From: Bacteroidota bacterium
GTDB lineage: Bacteria > Bacteroidota > Bacteroidia > Chitinophagales > Chitinophagaceae
Reading direction: 5' to 3'
DNA: 48,343 nucleotides
Assembly: GCA_029561305.1 (NCBI GenBank)
Contig: JAKQJG010000043.1
Coordinates: 1 to 48,343, forward strand
Of the stretch, positions 1 through 11,895 are shown piece by piece. Numbering within the stretch: the stretch's first letter is position 1; every line of letters begins with the position of its first letter. Position numbers and translations under genes: made by a program. A model generated the notes under the pieces. The model saw only the letters and a list, made by a program, of their open reading frames with translations. It did not search any database and was not told where the DNA came from.

Positions 1-3000
1 TCCCCTTGCAGCAATGTATCCGAGATTGGGGTCAGGCCTTTTCGCGCTCTGTGGTGCGCGAGTCCTGTACCGGCCGGTATCAGACGTCCGACAATGACGT
101 TCTCTTTCAGTCCCCGCAGTCCATCTTTCTTGCCCATGATCGCTGCTTCGGTACGTACTCTAGTCGTTTCCTGGAAGGAAGCCGCCGAAATGAACGAGTC
201 GGTCGAGAGAGAGGCTTTGGTAATCCCCAGCAGGACATTTGCGTGCATCGCGGGTTGTTTGCCCTCGCTGATCATCAAGTCGTTTTCGCGCAAGAACTCT
301 GAGCGTTCAACTTGCTCACCCAAAATGAAACTGGTATCGCCCGGATCACTGACGATGACTCGCCGGAGCATCTGGCGGACCACAACCTCGATGTGTTTGT
401 CATTGATCTTCACACCCTGCAAACGGTACACTTCCTGTATCTCGTTCACTACGTACTCCTGTACGGCAAACGGACCTTTGATAGAAAGAATATCGGAAGG
501 AGCTATCTGACCATCACTCAATGCAGCACCTGCTTTTACAAAGTCACCATCCTGCACCAGGATCTGGCGTGTCAATGGAACAAGGTATTTTTTCACCACG
601 CCATCTTTTGCTTCCACTACGATCTCCCTGTTACCACGCTTGATATTACCAAATGTAACCACACCATCAATTTCGCAAACCACCGCAGGGTTACCCGGGT
701 TCCTTGCTTCAAACAATTCAGTTACCCTTGGAAGACCACCCGTGATATCTTTCAGTTTGCTGAGTACCCTTGGAATTTTCACCAGTACCTGGCCGCTTCT
801 CACTTCATCACCCTCTTCTATCACGATATGGCTGCCCACCGGAAGGTTATAAGACTTATGCTCTTTTCCTTCGATAATTAAGGCAGGTAATTTTGTTTTA
901 TCTTTTGTTTCAATTACCACTTTTTCCCTGTGACCTGTTTGCTCATCTGCTTCTTCACGAACGGTAACACCTTCAATCACTGCGTCAAACTTCACTTTAC
1001 CTACTATTTCAGAAACGATTACATTGTTGAATGGATCCCATGTACAAATGGTGTCGCCTTTGTTTACTTTCTGACCGTCTTTCACGTTCAGTGTAGCACC
1101 ATAAGGAACGTTGTTAGTGATCAGCAGACGGTCATTCTTCACATCCATGATACGAACCTCACCTGTACGGCCAATTACCACATGTACTTTCTTGCCTTCA
1201 TTGTCTTCTGAAGTTACTGTACGCAGACCATCAAACTGGATCGTACCGTCAAACTTGGCACCCATGGTGGATTCAACCGAAGCAGAGCCTGCCACACCAC
1301 CCACGTGGAAGGTACGGAGTGTTAACTGTGTACCTGGTTCACCAATGGATTGTGCAGCGATGATACCAACGGCATCACCTTTTTGTGCGGTGTAACCTGT
1401 TGCCAGGTTTTTACCATAACACTTCACACATACACCACGCTTGCTTTCGCAGGTGAGTACAGAACGAATTTCAACAAATTCAATTCCGCTATCTTCTATT
1501 TTTTGTGCAACCAATGGAGAAATTTCTTCGCCAGCGGCTACTAACAATTCTTCATTCAGCGGGTGGAATACATTGTGCAGGGATACACGGCCAGCAAGCC
1601 TGTCGCTCAATGGTTCAATGATATCCTCGTTATCTTTTAATGCCGAAGTTGCAATACCACGCAGGGTGCCACAATCTTCATCTTTAATTACCACATCCTG
1701 TGCAACGTCAACCAGCCTACGTGTTAAGTAACCGGCATCTGCTGTTTTCAAAGCCGTATCCGCCAAACCTTTTCTTGCACCGTGGGTAGATATAAAGTAT
1801 TCCAATACGTTCAAACCATCTTTAAAGTTTGACAGGATCGGGTTTTCAATGATCTCACTTCCACTAGAGCCCGATTTACGTGGCTTGGCCATCAGACCCC
1901 TGATACCAGCCAGCTGTTTGATCTGTTGTTTACTACCCCTTGCGCCTGAGTCAAGCATCATGTAAACAGAGTTGAACCCTTGTTTATCGGCTGCTAATTC
2001 ACGGATAAGCGTTTCAGTTATTTTAGTATCCACACGGCTCCAGATATCCACCGTTTGGTTATAACGTTCGTTATTGGTAATTAAACCCATATTGTAGTTA
2101 TCCCAAACCTCGTCAACTTCACCGGTTGCATTGTTGATCAGTTCCTGCTTAATATCTGGAATGATCAGGTCATTGATACTGAATGACAGACCACCACGGA
2201 ATGCCATACGGTATCCCAATGTTTTAATATCATCCAGGAATTTAGCTGTTGTTGGAACGTTGGTCCAGGTAATGATGTCGCCAATGATCTCCCTTAAAGA
2301 TTTTTTGGTCAACAAGGCATTGATAAAACCAACTGTTTTTGGAACATGCTGATTAAATATTACACGGCCTACCGTTGTGTCAATCAGTTTGTAGGTTAAT
2401 GAACCATCTTCATTCCTGAAGTTTGCTTTTACCTTGATGTGTGCATGAAGGTCAAGCTGGTTTTCATTGTATGCAATGATCACCTCTTCGGCAGAATAAA
2501 AATATTTTCCTTCGCCTTTAACTTTTTCTTCTGGTGTTGATTTTTTACCCTTGGTGATGTAATACAAACCAAGCACCATGTCCTGTGAAGGAAGGGTGAT
2601 AGGCGTACCATTCTGCGGGTTCAAAATGTTGTGAGAAGAAAGCATCAGCAACTGGGCTTCCAAAATAGCTGCGTGGCTCAAAGGCACATGCACTGCCATC
2701 TGGTCACCGTCAAAGTCAGCGTTGAACGCCGTTGTTACCAACGGGTGCAGTTGGATCGCTTTACCTTCGATCAATTTTGGCTGGAAGGCCTGGATTGATA
2801 AACGGTGAAGGGTTGGGGCCCTGTTCAGCATTACAGGATGACCTTTCAATATATTTTCTAAGATATCCCAAATAACAGCTTCTTTTTTATCTACCAGTTT
2901 CCTTGCAGATTTCACTGTTTTTACGATACCTCTTTCAATCAGTTTACGAATGATAAATGGCTTGAACAATTCAGCCGCCATATCTTTTGGCAGACCGCAT

Positions 3001-4136
3001 TCATGCATTTTCAATTCTGGTCCTACCACGATAACAGAACGACCGGAGTAATCCACACGTTTACCCAACAGGTTCTGGCGGAAACGGCCTTGTTTACCTT
3101 TCAATACATCACTCAATGATTTCAATGCACGGCCACCTTCTGCTTTTACAGCATTTGATTTACGGCTGTTATCAAACAGTGAATCGATCGCTTCCTGCAG
3201 CATCCTTTTTTCATTACGAAGGATCACTTCAGGCGCTTTAATTTCCAACAAACGCTTTAAACGGTTGTTGCGGATAATTACACGACGATAAAGATCATTC
3301 AGATCAGATGAAGCAAAACGGCCGCCATCCAATGGAACCAACGGACGCAGTTCTGGTGGAATAACAGGAATGTATTGCATTACCATCCACTCGGGACGGT
3401 TGTTGATCCTTGTATTGGCATCACGGAAACTTTCTACCACGCTTAGACGCTTTAAGGCATCTGCTTTACGCTGCTGCGAAGTTTCGCTTGCAGCAGTACT
3501 GCGGAGGTCATAGCTCAACTGATCCAGGTCGATGCGCTGTAACAGGTCATGCACCGCTTCCGCACCCATCTTAGCGATGAATTTGTTTGGATCCTCATCC
3601 GGCAGGTGCTGGTTGTCTTTTGGCAATGCATCCAGGATATCGAGGTACTCTTCTTCCGTCAACAGGTCACCAAAATTTTGTCCTTTATCTGCACGGATAC
3701 CAGACTGTATTACCACAAAACGTTCGTAGTAAACGATGGTCTCTAATTTCTTAGAGCTCATACCCAGCAGGTAACCAATTTTATTTGGTAAAGATTTAAA
3801 ATACCAGATATGTACCACCGGCACCACCAGTTTGATGTGGCCCATTCTTTCACGACGTACTTTTTTCTCTGTTACTTCCACACCGCAACGGTCGCACACA
3901 ATACCTTTATAACGGATACGCTTATACTTGCCACAGGCACATTCATAATCTTTTACTGGCCCAAAGATCCTTTCGCAGAACAAACCATCTCTTTCAGGTT
4001 TGTAAGTACGGTAGTTGATCGTTTCAGGCTTTAACACTTCACCGAAGCTTTTTTCTAAAATGCTGTCGGGAGAAGCCAAACCAATAGTGATTTGTGAGAA
4101 AGTTGCCCTGGGGCGGTTTTCTTTTTTGAATGCCAT
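1..4136 (-). CDS. rpoC: DNA-directed RNA polymerase subunit beta' (3' end cut by window edge)
   Basis: Largest subunit of RNA polymerase; it carries the Mg-binding catalytic loop of the transcription elongation complex. The reading frame opens at ATG 4136 and stays open to base 1, so 1378 codons are visible. The last readable segment is the conserved [10 protein letters not shown] region, and I infer that roughly 50 C-terminal residues are outside the window. The N-terminal zinc site has Cys66, Cys68, Cys81 and Cys84. The active-site loop [12 protein letters not shown] starts at residue 472, with Asp474, Asp476 and Asp478 the metal ligands by family knowledge. The second zinc cluster ([13 protein letters not shown]) lies near base 1420. 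It follows rpoB by 99 bases on the same strand and is surely cotranscribed with it. No frameshift or odd feature was seen. Confidence 0.98.
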   Translation of the reverse strand, partial: MAFKKENRPRATFSQITIGLASPDSILEKSFGEVLKPETINYRTYKPERDGLFCERIFGPVKDYECACGKYKRIRYKGIVCDRCGVEVTEKKVRRERMGHIKLVVPVVHIWYFKSLPNKIGYLLGMSSKKLETIVYYERFVVIQSGIRADKGQNFGDLLTEEEYLDILDALPKDNQHLPDEDPNKFIAKMGAEAVHDLLQRIDLDQLSYDLRSTAASETSQQRKADALKRLSVVESFRDANTRINNRPEWMVMQYIPVIPPELRPLVPLDGGRFASSDLNDLYRRVIIRNNRLKRLLEIKAPEVILRNEKRMLQEAIDSLFDNSRKSNAVKAEGGRALKSLSDVLKGKQGRFRQNLLGKRVDYSGRSVIVVGPELKMHECGLPKDMAAELFKPFIIRKLIERGIVKTVKSARKLVDKKEAVIWDILENILKGHPVMLNRAPTLHRLSIQAFQPKLIEGKAIQLHPLVTTAFNADFDGDQMAVHVPLSHAAILEAQLLMLSSHNILNPQNGTPITLPSQDMVLGLYYITKGKKSTPEEKVKGEGKYFYSAEEVIIAYNENQLDLHAHIKVKANFRNEDGSLTYKLIDTTVGRVIFNQHVPKTVGFINALLTKKSLREIIGDIITWTNVPTTAKFLDDIKTLGYRMAFRGGLSFSINDLIIPDIKQELINNATGEVDEVWDNYNMGLITNNERYNQTVDIWSRVDTKITETLIRELAADKQGFNSVYMMLDSGARGSKQQIKQLAGIRGLMAKPRKSGSSGSEIIENPILSNFKDGLNVLEYFISTHGARKGLADTALKTADAGYLTRRLVDVAQDVVIKDEDCGTLRGIATSALKDNEDIIEPLSDRLAGRVSLHNVFHPLNEELLVAAGEEISPLVAQKIEDSGIEFVEIRSVLTCESKRGVCVKCYGKNLATGYTAQKGDAVGIIAAQSIGEPGTQLTLRTFHVGGVAGSASVESTMGAKFDGTIQFDGLRTVTSEDNEGKKVHVVIGRTGEVRIMDVKNDRLLITNNVPYGATLNVKDGQKVNKGDTICTWDPFNNVIVSEIVGKVKFDAVIEGVTVREEADEQTGHREKVVIETKDKTKLPALIIEGKEHKSYNLPVGSHIVIEEGDEVRSGQVLVKIPRVLSKLKDITGGLPRVTELFEARNPGNPAVVCEIDGVVTFGNIKRGNREIVVEAKDGVVKKYLVPLTRQILVQDGDFVKAGAALSDGQIAPSDILSIKGPFAVQEYVVNEIQEVYRLQGVKINDKHIEVVVRQMLRRVIVSDPGDTSFILGEQVERSEFLRENDLMISEGKQPAMHANVLLGITKASLSTDSFISAASFQETTRVRTEAAIMGKKDGLRGLKENVIVGRLIPAGTGLAHHRARKGLTPISDTLLQG

Positions 4137-4170
4137 ATTCAGTTTTCTGTTTGTAATGTTTTAAATATGA

Positions 4171-4233
4171 GTGGTGAATGGTGAATTGTCAATGGTGAAT
4201 ACTGGCCACATTGACCATTCACCATTGCTCATT
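4171..4233. repeat. TGGTGAAT-type low-complexity repeat with dyad in the rpoB-rpoC gap
   Basis: The spacer between rpoB and rpoC holds three closely spaced copies of a TGGTGAAT-like unit (4172-4200) followed by the inverse units (ATTGACC, ATTCACCATTG, 4210-4227). CAATGGTGAAT at 4190-4200 is the reverse complement of ATTCACCATTG at 4217-4227, so the transcript can fold into a hairpin between the two cistrons. There is no T-run, so it does not look like a terminator. It may be a dispersed intergenic repeat; copies elsewhere in the genome were not tested. Confidence 0.6.
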
Positions 4234-4235
4234 GA

Positions 4236-7200
4236 CTACTCAAAATTCAGATCCAGCCCCAATCCCCTCAACTCATGCACCAATACATTGAATGATTCAG
4301 GAATACCTGGTTTTGGAATGTTCTCTCCTTTCACAATTGCTTCGTATGTTTTAGCCCTTCCGATGATATCATCCGATTTAAGCGTGAGCAATTCCTGCAA
4401 AATGTTAGAGGCGCCATAAGCTTCCAGTGCCCAAACCTCCATCTCACCAAACCTTTGACCACCAAACTGTGCTTTACCACCGAGCGGCTGTTGAGTAATG
4501 AGAGAGTATGGTCCGATTGAACGGGCATGCATCTTATCATCCACCATATGGTGCAATTTAATTACATAGATAACCCCCACGGTTGCTTTCTGATCAAAGC
4601 GGTCGCCTGTTTCTCCATCATACAAATAAGTATGACCGAATTTAGGTAAGCCAGCCTGTTCAATGTAATCAGCAATTTCTTCTGTGCTGGCACCATCAAA
4701 GATCGGCGTTGCGAATTTCAATCCCAGTTTTTCACCAGCCCATCCAAGAACAGTTTCATAGATCTGGCCGAGGTTCATCCTGGAAGGTACACCCAGTGGA
4801 TTCAGTACAATATCAACCGGTGTTCCATCTTCAAGGAACGGCATATCTTCTGCACGAACGATCTTAGCCACAATACCTTTGTTACCGTGACGGCCCGCCA
4901 TTTTATCACCCACTTTCAGCTTACGTTTAACTGCGAGGTACACCTTAGCCAGTTTCAATACACCTGCTGGTAATTCATCACCAATACTGATGTTGAATTT
5001 CTCCCTTTTATACCGGCCCAATTCTTCATTGTAGCGGATAGTGTAGTTATGCAGCAGGATGTTGATGAACTCATCCGTTTTTGGCTCCCCTGTCCATCCC
5101 AAAGGATTTACATTGAGGAAGTCAATATTGCTCAGGTTCTTCTGATTGAATTTAGCGCCTTTGCCGATCAGTACTTCACCAAAGTTGTTGCTCACACCCG
5201 CAGAAGATTTGTCTTTCAGCAAGGTCTGCAGTTTGTTCACCAGCATTTCAAGAATATCTGTTTCATTCTTTTCATGCGTCTTCTCAATCTTCTCTAAACT
5301 TGCTTTCTCCCTTACTTTAGCATTCTTATCTTTCTTGGCACGCTGGAACAATTTCTTATTGATCACAACACCTTCTGTTCCGCTTGGAGCTTTTAAAGAA
5401 GCATCTTTTGCGTCACCGGCCTTATCACCAAAGATGGCACGTAACAACTTCTCTTCAGGAGTTGGATCGCTTTCACCTTTTGGCGTGATCTTACCGATAA
5501 TGATATCACCTTCTTTAATATGTGCACCGATACGGATGATACCGTTCTGGTCCAGGTCTTTAGTAGCTTCCTCACTTACGTTTGGAATATCCGGAGTCAG
5601 TTCTTCTTCACCCAGTTTGGTATCACGTACTTCTGTTTCAAATTCACTGATATGGATTGATGTAAACAGATCTTCTTTTACCACTTTCTCAGAGATCACG
5701 ATAGCATCCTCGAAGTTGTACCCTTTCCATGGCATGAAGGCCACTTTCAGGTTACGGCCGAGTGCCAGTTCACCACCTTTGGTTGCATAACCTTCCGTTA
5801 AGAAGTCGCCTTCAGTAACTTTCTGTCCTTTGGTAACCGCAGGACGCAGGTTGATACAGGTTTCCTGGTTGGTACGTATAAACTTGGTGATCTTATACAC
5901 TTTCAGGTCATCTTCAAAACTTACCAGCTGTTGCATTTCGCTCCTGTTGTAGCGAACATGGATTTCGTTAGCATCTACATATTCCACCACACCGGTTCCT
6001 TCAGCATGTAACTGGATCCTTGCGTCACGGGCAGCTTTTCCTTCTAAACCAGTACCAACAATTGGCGGGTCAAGACGCACCAACGGTACAGCCTGGCGTT
6101 GCATGTTCGATCCCATCAGTGCCCTGTTGGCATCATCATGCTCCAGGAACGGGATCATAGAAGCACTCAAACCAACGATCTGGTTAGGTGCCACATCCAT
6201 GAACTCCACTTCACCCTTATCTAATATCGGGAAGTCACCTGTTTGACGGCTCTTAATTTTATCTTCAATAAAGTTGCCCTTTTCATCCATCGGGATATTT
6301 GCCTGGGCAATTTTAGCGGTATCTTCTTCTTCAGCACTTAAGAAAGTGATCTTCTTCATATCCGCCCTGCCGTCATTTACTTTATGGTAAGGCGTTTCAA
6401 TAAAGCCCATTTCATTGATCTTGGCATGTACGCAAAGGGTAGATATCAAACCAATGTTTGGACCTTCTGGTGTTTCAATTGTACAAAGACGGCCATAGTG
6501 AGAATAGTGAACGTCACGAACCTCAAAGCCAGCTCTTTCCCTGCTCAAACCACCGGGTCCGAGCGCTGAGATACGGCGTTTGTGAGTGATTTCAGACAAT
6601 GGGTTGGTCTGGTCAAGGAACTGTGACAACTGAGATGTACCAAAGAAAGAGTTGATAACGGAAGACAAAGTCCTGGCGTTAATAAGATCAACTGGTGTAA
6701 ATACCTCGTTGTCCCTTACGTTCATCCTTTCACGGATGGTACGGGCCATACGGGCCAAACCAACACCAAACTGGGCATATAACTGTTCGCCTACGGTACG
6801 TACACGACGGTTGCTCAGGTGATCAATATCATCCACTTCACTTTTACCATTGGTTAATTGTACCAGTGTTTTAATGATGGCGATGATATCATCTTTAGTA
6901 AGTACTTTCTTTTCGATAGGGAAGTTCAAACCAAGACGGCGGTTAATTTTATAACGTCCTACTTCACCCAGGTCATAACGCTTATCACTGAAAAATAATT
7001 TGTCGATAATACCCCTTGCTGTCTCATTATCAGGCGCATCTGCACCACGAAGCTGGCGATAGATATGCTGTACCGCTTCCAATTCTGAGTTGGATGTATC
7101 CTTATTTAAAGTGTTGTAAATGATAGCGTAATCACCACTTACTTCTTCTTTTTGTATAAATACACTCTTTACGTCCATATCGGCAATCATTTCGATATTG

Positions 7201-8045
7201 GACTGATCCAGCACGGTATCTCTTTCTAATACAATTTCATTACGCTCCAGGCTCACTACTTCACCGGTATCTTCATCCACAAAATCTTCTACCCAGGTAC
7301 GAAGTACACGGGCAGCCAGGCGTTTACCAATAAATTTCTCTAATTGTTTTTTATCAACCTTTACTTCATCAGCCATTCCGAATAATTCCAGGATGTCCTT
7401 GTCGGTTTCAAAACCGATAGAACGTAACAAAGTAGTTACAGGGAATTTTTTCTTACGGTCGATGTAAGCATACATTACATTATTAATGTCAGTTGCAAAT
7501 TCCATCCAGGCTCCTTTGAAAGGAATTACCCTTGCAGAATAGATCTTGGTACCGTTCGGGTGAACAGACTGACCGAAGAATACACCGGGCGAACGGTGCA
7601 ACTGGCTTACCACTACCCTTTCAGCTCCGTTGATCACAAATGTACCACGGGGCGTCATGTAAGGGATATTACCCAGGAAAACATCCTGGACAATGGTTTG
7701 GAAATCCACGTGCTCTTCATCATTACAGCTCAACCTGAGTTTAGCTTTTAATGGAACAGCATAGGTCAATCCCCTTTCAATACACTCATCAATAGTGTAG
7801 CGTGGTGGATCAACAAAGTAGTCTAAGAATTCCAGCACGAAGATGTTACGGGTGTCGGTTATAGGAAAATTTTCCTTGAACACACGGAACAAACCTTCCA
7901 CGTTACGCTTATCGGGCGTAGTTTCCAACTGGAAGAAATCTTTAAACGACTGAATCTGGATTCCGAGCAAATCGGGTGTTTCTGCCAAGAGTTCAACTTT
8001 TCCAAAATTGATACGCTGAGCAGCGGGTGTTTTTGTTGCAGACAT
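4236..8045 (-). CDS. rpoB: DNA-directed RNA polymerase subunit beta
   Basis: Second-largest RNA polymerase subunit, 1269 residues, the normal size for Bacteroidota. The fork-loop/rifampicin region is clearly readable ([20 protein letters not shown], followed by [10 protein letters not shown]), with the Asp, His and Ser at the usual resistance positions in the sensitive state, so nothing suggests a rifampicin-resistance allele. The conserved C-terminal blocks GRHGNKG and the [21 protein letters not shown] region are present. ATG at 8045 sits about 80 bases below a strong Bacteroidota-type promoter. Oddly, rplL is not its upstream neighbour: it lies 20 kb away, and a divergent T9SS cargo gene occupies the upstream side. 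The gene is therefore expressed from its own promoter together with rpoC. Confidence 0.99.
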   Translation of the reverse strand: MSATKTPAAQRINFGKVELLAETPDLLGIQIQSFKDFFQLETTPDKRNVEGLFRVFKENFPITDTRNIFVLEFLDYFVDPPRYTIDECIERGLTYAVPLKAKLRLSCNDEEHVDFQTIVQDVFLGNIPYMTPRGTFVINGAERVVVSQLHRSPGVFFGQSVHPNGTKIYSARVIPFKGAWMEFATDINNVMYAYIDRKKKFPVTTLLRSIGFETDKDILELFGMADEVKVDKKQLEKFIGKRLAARVLRTWVEDFVDEDTGEVVSLERNEIVLERDTVLDQSNIEMIADMDVKSVFIQKEEVSGDYAIIYNTLNKDTSNSELEAVQHIYRQLRGADAPDNETARGIIDKLFFSDKRYDLGEVGRYKINRRLGLNFPIEKKVLTKDDIIAIIKTLVQLTNGKSEVDDIDHLSNRRVRTVGEQLYAQFGVGLARMARTIRERMNVRDNEVFTPVDLINARTLSSVINSFFGTSQLSQFLDQTNPLSEITHKRRISALGPGGLSRERAGFEVRDVHYSHYGRLCTIETPEGPNIGLISTLCVHAKINEMGFIETPYHKVNDGRADMKKITFLSAEEEDTAKIAQANIPMDEKGNFIEDKIKSRQTGDFPILDKGEVEFMDVAPNQIVGLSASMIPFLEHDDANRALMGSNMQRQAVPLVRLDPPIVGTGLEGKAARDARIQLHAEGTGVVEYVDANEIHVRYNRSEMQQLVSFEDDLKVYKITKFIRTNQETCINLRPAVTKGQKVTEGDFLTEGYATKGGELALGRNLKVAFMPWKGYNFEDAIVISEKVVKEDLFTSIHISEFETEVRDTKLGEEELTPDIPNVSEEATKDLDQNGIIRIGAHIKEGDIIIGKITPKGESDPTPEEKLLRAIFGDKAGDAKDASLKAPSGTEGVVINKKLFQRAKKDKNAKVREKASLEKIEKTHEKNETDILEMLVNKLQTLLKDKSSAGVSNNFGEVLIGKGAKFNQKNLSNIDFLNVNPLGWTGEPKTDEFINILLHNYTIRYNEELGRYKREKFNISIGDELPAGVLKLAKVYLAVKRKLKVGDKMAGRHGNKGIVAKIVRAEDMPFLEDGTPVDIVLNPLGVPSRMNLGQIYETVLGWAGEKLGLKFATPIFDGASTEEIADYIEQAGLPKFGHTYLYDGETGDRFDQKATVGVIYVIKLHHMVDDKMHARSIGPYSLITQQPLGGKAQFGGQRFGEMEVWALEAYGASNILQELLTLKSDDIIGRAKTYEAIVKGENIPKPGIPESFNVLVHELRGLGLDLNFE

Positions 8046-8052
8046 ATTTGTT

Positions 8053-8068
8053 TATAAAACGTTTTATA
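8053..8068. promoter_or_regulatory. 16-bp perfect palindrome in the rpoB leader
   Basis: TATAAAAC followed directly by GTTTTATA forms a perfect 16-bp palindrome, 8 bases upstream of the rpoB start codon and inside the predicted 5' untranslated region. It could be an operator or an mRNA hairpin hiding the start. The function is inferred only from symmetry and position. Confidence 0.5.
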
Positions 8069-8133
8069 GCTGAGAAGGGCTCTAATTTTGGCTTTGATAC
8101 AACTAAATGTAGCATGCCTAAATTAAAGGATTG

Positions 8134-8164
8134 CAAAGGTAGGGGTATTAATTCAAAAATCGAA
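8134..8164 (-). promoter_or_regulatory. Predicted rpoBC promoter (TTCG-N19-TACCTTTG)
   Basis: On the minus strand TACCTTTG (8134-8141) matches the Bacteroidota -7 consensus TAnnTTTG exactly. A TTCG 19 bases upstream (8161-8164) approximates the TTTG -33 element. The predicted start near 8127 gives a leader of about 80 bases. A dedicated promoter is needed because rpoB is separated from rplL in this genome. Confidence 0.75.
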
Positions 8165-8537
8165 CAGTTTCGATTGAAATTTTAGATTTTTGGTTTGATT
8201 TTTGATTAAACGGCCTTTTTTTATTTAAAACGCTGGTTTTCAAGTGATAAACGGGGCCCTAGTTCTTCACTTGTTATGCACAGGCGGAACCAATTTGGAT
8301 AAAAAATTTGTATCGGCCTTTGAATTCTGCCTGGAATGCTGCTTAAATCACAGAAAAAGGTAAAATACCTATATAAAATTCTCCTTCACACAATTACACC
8401 ACGTAATGTTACGTTAATGACTGTTACAAGAGGTTCTTTTTTATAGATTCTTGCAAGGCACCCAGATAAATACCCCGTTCTGCTTATCTCCGGTATTGCT
8501 GTTTTTATAAGAAGGAATAAAAACAAATCCAACAATC
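8165..8537. other. Intergenic region between divergent rpoB and the T9SS cargo gene
   Basis: No coding region is supported here. An interrupted dyad spans 8241-8273: CAAGTGA and TCACTTG arms around a GGGCCC core, nearly coaxial. A second small dyad, ACGTAA-TG-TTACGT, lies at 8401-8414. No exact TAnnTTTG element was found for the plus-strand gene, so its promoter is not assigned. Confidence 0.5.
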
Positions 8538-9398
8538 ATGAAAAAGGTTTTAACATTTATCCTGCTTGCAGCAGCCCTTACCCAGGCTCCTGTAAAAGCA
8601 CAATGCCCCCCCGGTGCATTTGCTTATCAAAGCTTGTATCCACAATGCCCCAGTGGTTGTGGTGTGTTGCTTTTAGGCTGGCCTGAAGGTGTTTTGGTAA
8701 ACATTTACGGCGGTACCCCACTCACAATTATTACCAGTACTATTATTTCGGGCACTTTGGGTGGTCCGGGTACGGGTGATGCTTTTACCTGTGTGCCTTG
8801 CAATACCCCATTGGTATATGCATCAAATGTAAGTGGTGCCTCCAGCGGTTGTGTAATTGCAACGATTGGAGTAGTGCCTGTAAAACTCACCAATTTTACT
8901 GCTGCTTCAAATGGTAACAGCATTTTATTAAAGTGGACCGCTACGTCAGAAACCGGTACGGTAAAATATACGATTCAAAAAAGCAATAACGGCCGGTCGT
9001 TTACTGACCTTGGCAATATCAACGGAAAACAATTCGCAGAAAATGACTATAGCTATACAGATGCCGCTGCATCTGTTGGTTCTGTATTTTACAGGATAAA
9101 AGCAACCGAGGTCAGCGGAAGCACTACGTTCTCTGAAGTGGTGATGGTAAAAAGCCAAAACGATTTCGGTTTTAGCGTGTATCCCAACCCAGCCCTTGAG
9201 ACATTTAAGGTAACCTTGCCTAATAAGTTTTTGCCAGCCACTGTTGAAGTGATCAATGCACAGGGTGCGGTAGTGCTGTCAGCAAAAACAAATCAGACTA
9301 CATACACCGTGAGTCAATACCTGCAAAAAGGTATTTATGCAGTAAGGGTTACCGGTAATAATAATGAAAGTCTTACGCAGCGCCTGATCAAAAACTAA
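8538..9398 (+). CDS. Small secreted T9SS type A cargo protein with Cys-rich N-terminal module
   Basis: An exported protein of 286 residues with a Sec signal peptide (residues 1 to about 22, ending in VKAQ). The mature N-terminus has six cysteines (23, 37, 41, 85, 88, 105), which could form three disulfides. Residues about 114-205 read as a fibronectin/Ig-like beta sandwich of the PVKLTNFTA...LKWTATSE type that is common just before T9SS tails. Residues about 208-286 are a T9SS type A sorting domain (FSVYPNP start, GIYAVRVTG near the end, terminal LIKN). By family knowledge the tail directs export across the outer membrane and is then cleaved or anchored. It is a single-gene unit, divergent from rpoB and convergent with the M13 peptidase. 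The specific ligand or role of the Cys-rich module is unknown. Confidence 0.85.
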   Translation: MKKVLTFILLAAALTQAPVKAQCPPGAFAYQSLYPQCPSGCGVLLLGWPEGVLVNIYGGTPLTIITSTIISGTLGGPGTGDAFTCVPCNTPLVYASNVSGASSGCVIATIGVVPVKLTNFTAASNGNSILLKWTATSETGTVKYTIQKSNNGRSFTDLGNINGKQFAENDYSYTDAAASVGSVFYRIKATEVSGSTTFSEVVMVKSQNDFGFSVYPNPALETFKVTLPNKFLPATVEVINAQGAVVLSAKTNQTTYTVSQYLQKGIYAVRVTGNNNESLTQRLIKN

Positions 9399-9520
9399 AA
9401 GGGCTGCAACTAAAAATAAAATAACCCGCATTTAGAGCGGCATCATACCAACTGGGATTAGATGGTAGCTTAATTGCCATTACAACCGGATGGTATTATA
9501 AGGTTTACTTATAGTTTCGC

Positions 9521-9558
9521 AAAAAAAAAGTCCCCGGTTAACCGTGGACTTTTTTTTA
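9521..9558. terminator. Bidirectional intrinsic terminator between convergent genes
   Basis: An A-run (9521-9529), a stem AGTCC/GGACT (9529-9533 with 9546-9550) enclosing the palindromic CGGTTAACCG, and a T-run (9550-9557) form a hairpin that works in both directions. It separates the plus-strand T9SS cargo gene from the minus-strand M13 peptidase. Confidence 0.9.
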
Positions 9559-9575
9559 TTCGTTGCAATCAATCA

Positions 9576-11618
9576 TTACCAGATCTTCGCTCTGTCTTCT
9601 GCTTTGATAAACATCTTATCTCCTTCTTTTACATCAAACGCTTTATAGAAAGGATCAAAATTCATAGCGGGTCCGTTTACCCTGTGCATTTCAGGAGAAT
9701 GGGGATCCGTTTTAATACGCACCCTCATACTTTCATCCCGGTCTTTTAAACGCCAAACCTGTGCATACCCTAAAAAGAACCGTTGGTCAGGTGTAAGTCC
9801 ATCAATTTTTTCATTACCCTGCCCCTGTTTGGTCATCTTAAAGGCATCGTAAGCTATTGCAAGGCCGCCAATATCTGCCAGGTTCTCCCCCAGCGTCAGC
9901 TCACCATTTACCGGCTGGTTGTCAAGCACCGTGAATGCATTGTATTGTTTAACCACCACGCCTGTTTTGGCTTTAAACTTTTCCGCATCCGATGCACCCC
10001 ACCAGTTTTGCATGTTGCCATTTTCATCATACTGGCTTCCCTGGTCATCAAAACCATGTGTCATTTCGTGGCCGATCACCATACCGATTGCACCATAGTT
10101 GATGGCATCGTCTGCATTTACGTCAAAGAAGGGGAACTGTAAAATACCTGCAGGAAATACAATTTCATTGTTGGTGGGATTGTAATAGGCATTGATCGTT
10201 GGCGCACTCAATAACCACTCCGTCTTGTCAACCGCCTTTCCGATTTTTCCTAATTTCTCTTTTTGTTCGTGTAGTTGAACGCTTTTGGCGTTGGCAAAAA
10301 AATCGCCTTTGCTGATGGATACATCGTCGTAGTTTTTCCACTTGGTTGGGTACCCGATCTTTTTAAGGAAGGTGTTTAATTTTACCAATGCCCGTTGCTT
10401 GGTGCTGTCACTCATCCAATCGAGGTTTTTGATCCTTACCTCAAAGGCCTTCTGAAGATTGGTAACCAGTTCGTCCATACGCTGCTTGGCAGCTTCTGTA
10501 AAATATTTTTTTACATACAACTGGCCCAGTAAGTCGCCGAGGCTTCCATCTATCCTTGCCACAATTTTCTTCCATCGTGGATCATTCTTCGTTTTTCCAC
10601 TGTATGTTTTATTGTATTCAAAATTTGCATCAATAAAAGCCTGGCTAAGTAAAGAAGCATGATTAGCGATATATTCAAATTTCATCTTGCTCTTCCATGA
10701 TTCAATTGGCTGGGTTGGCAGCAGTTTGCTCAACCCTGCGTAGTATTCAGGCTGACCAACATTCACACTGTCAATCTTTACATTCATTTTAGCAAATATC
10801 TGCGGCCAATTAATATTTGAACCTTGCTTATCAAGGTCAGCCACACTCATTTTATTGTAATTTTTTTTGGAATCCCTTTGTTCCACTGGTGTTCTGTTAT
10901 ATTTTGCCAGTTCAGTTTCCAAGGCCAAAACAGCGGCAGCATTCTTATCAGCTGTGGCGGCATCCGTACCTGTAAGGGTAAACAGCTTAGCTGCATACTT
11001 TACCAGGGCTTCCCTTGCTGCTTTGCTGGAACTGTCCTGTTTGGTATAATAATCCTTTTCGGGCAACGAAGTGCCGCTTTGGTAAAGGCTGAGGATATTG
11101 ACGGTACTGTTCTTTTCATCTGCTCCCACATAAGTAGATATGATGCCATTATCATCTCCCGATGCTACGGTTTCAGCAACATAGGCCATCAGTTCTTTAT
11201 AATCTTTTATAGCATCAATTTTAGCCAGGCCAGTTTTCAATGGCGCTGCACCCAGTTTTTCCCTGGTTACAGAATCCATTCCACTGCTATAAAAATCACC
11301 CAGCTTTTGCTCAATACTGCCCTGGGCGGCATTAGCTGCACCTGCAGCTTCCAGTATGCCCTGGATATTTTTTTGTGTTTCACTATACAGGGTATAATAA
11401 CTGCCCCAGGCGCTTTGATCATCTGGAATGCTGGTATTTTTCATCCACTGTCCATTGGCATACAGGAAGAAATTATCCTGGGCCCGTACGGTACTGTCCA
11501 TTCCTGTTTTATCAAAGAAAGAAGTTCTTTGAGGCGTTTCTTCTTTCTTTTCTGCGTTGTTACAGGCGGTAATTGAAGTTAGCAACATTGCTGGCAAAAA
11601 CAATCTGTTGAAGTTCAT
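9576..11618 (-). CDS. M13 family zinc metallopeptidase (neprilysin/PepO-like) lipoprotein
   Basis: A 680-residue endopeptidase of the M13 family, which cleaves oligopeptides in the cell envelope. The N-terminus is a lipoprotein signal ending LLTSITAC, with Cys19 as the likely lipidated residue, so it should be anchored in the envelope. The zinc motif HEMTH is at residues 517-521 (catalytic Glu518). The third zinc ligand, Glu578, sits in GENLADIGG. The substrate-binding NAYYNP segment precedes the motif, and the C-terminus ends in the usual conserved Trp. N- and C-terminal M13 domains are complete and of standard length. It is monocistronic: a terminator lies directly after it and 277 non-coding bases lie upstream. 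No exact promoter match was found there. Confidence 0.95.
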   Translation of the reverse strand: MNFNRLFLPAMLLTSITACNNAEKKEETPQRTSFFDKTGMDSTVRAQDNFFLYANGQWMKNTSIPDDQSAWGSYYTLYSETQKNIQGILEAAGAANAAQGSIEQKLGDFYSSGMDSVTREKLGAAPLKTGLAKIDAIKDYKELMAYVAETVASGDDNGIISTYVGADEKNSTVNILSLYQSGTSLPEKDYYTKQDSSSKAAREALVKYAAKLFTLTGTDAATADKNAAAVLALETELAKYNRTPVEQRDSKKNYNKMSVADLDKQGSNINWPQIFAKMNVKIDSVNVGQPEYYAGLSKLLPTQPIESWKSKMKFEYIANHASLLSQAFIDANFEYNKTYSGKTKNDPRWKKIVARIDGSLGDLLGQLYVKKYFTEAAKQRMDELVTNLQKAFEVRIKNLDWMSDSTKQRALVKLNTFLKKIGYPTKWKNYDDVSISKGDFFANAKSVQLHEQKEKLGKIGKAVDKTEWLLSAPTINAYYNPTNNEIVFPAGILQFPFFDVNADDAINYGAIGMVIGHEMTHGFDDQGSQYDENGNMQNWWGASDAEKFKAKTGVVVKQYNAFTVLDNQPVNGELTLGENLADIGGLAIAYDAFKMTKQGQGNEKIDGLTPDQRFFLGYAQVWRLKDRDESMRVRIKTDPHSPEMHRVNGPAMNFDPFYKAFDVKEGDKMFIKAEDRAKIW

Positions 11619-11895
11619 ATGAAAATTTTATTGGTTGCTGGTTTTACTGGTGCTTTGGCTGTAAATATTGCTAAAAAAAATCAGAACTGAAATATTTTTT
11701 GGTGAGCGGAAAGAAAGAATGTATAAAAAATCAGCACAGGCTATAAAAGGAGAAGCAAATCAAAAATAATAACATAAGCATTCCGCATTATTGGGTTAAG
11801 TAAAACCACATAAATAAGTTACAAATCAAATACATAGTAATGTACCATAAACGAAATAAGGAAGAATAATCATTGTTTGCCGGAAGCCACAATAG
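11619..11895. other. Intergenic region upstream of the M13 peptidase
   Basis: About 280 AT-rich bases with no supportable coding region. It contains the 3' flank of the four-gene lipase operon and the upstream region of the peptidase gene. No strong hairpin with a T-run and no exact TAnnTTTG element was seen. Confidence 0.4.

Noticed and set aside
1-30. Apparent truncation of rpoC
   Set aside because: The frame is open at base 1 and continues in the conserved C-terminal region, so this is only the window edge.
5146-5790. Plus-strand open frame of 214 codons
   Set aside because: It is antisense to a conserved part of rpoB and has no recognisable motif or composition of a real protein.
8221-8537. 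Small RNA gene or riboswitch in the rpoB upstream gap
   Set aside because: Dyads are present, but no promoter-terminator pair or known riboswitch core could be recognised.
10824-11576. Plus-strand open frame of 250 codons
   Set aside because: Antisense to the M13 peptidase; Ile/Phe/Cys-rich composition is a mirror of the peptidase codons.
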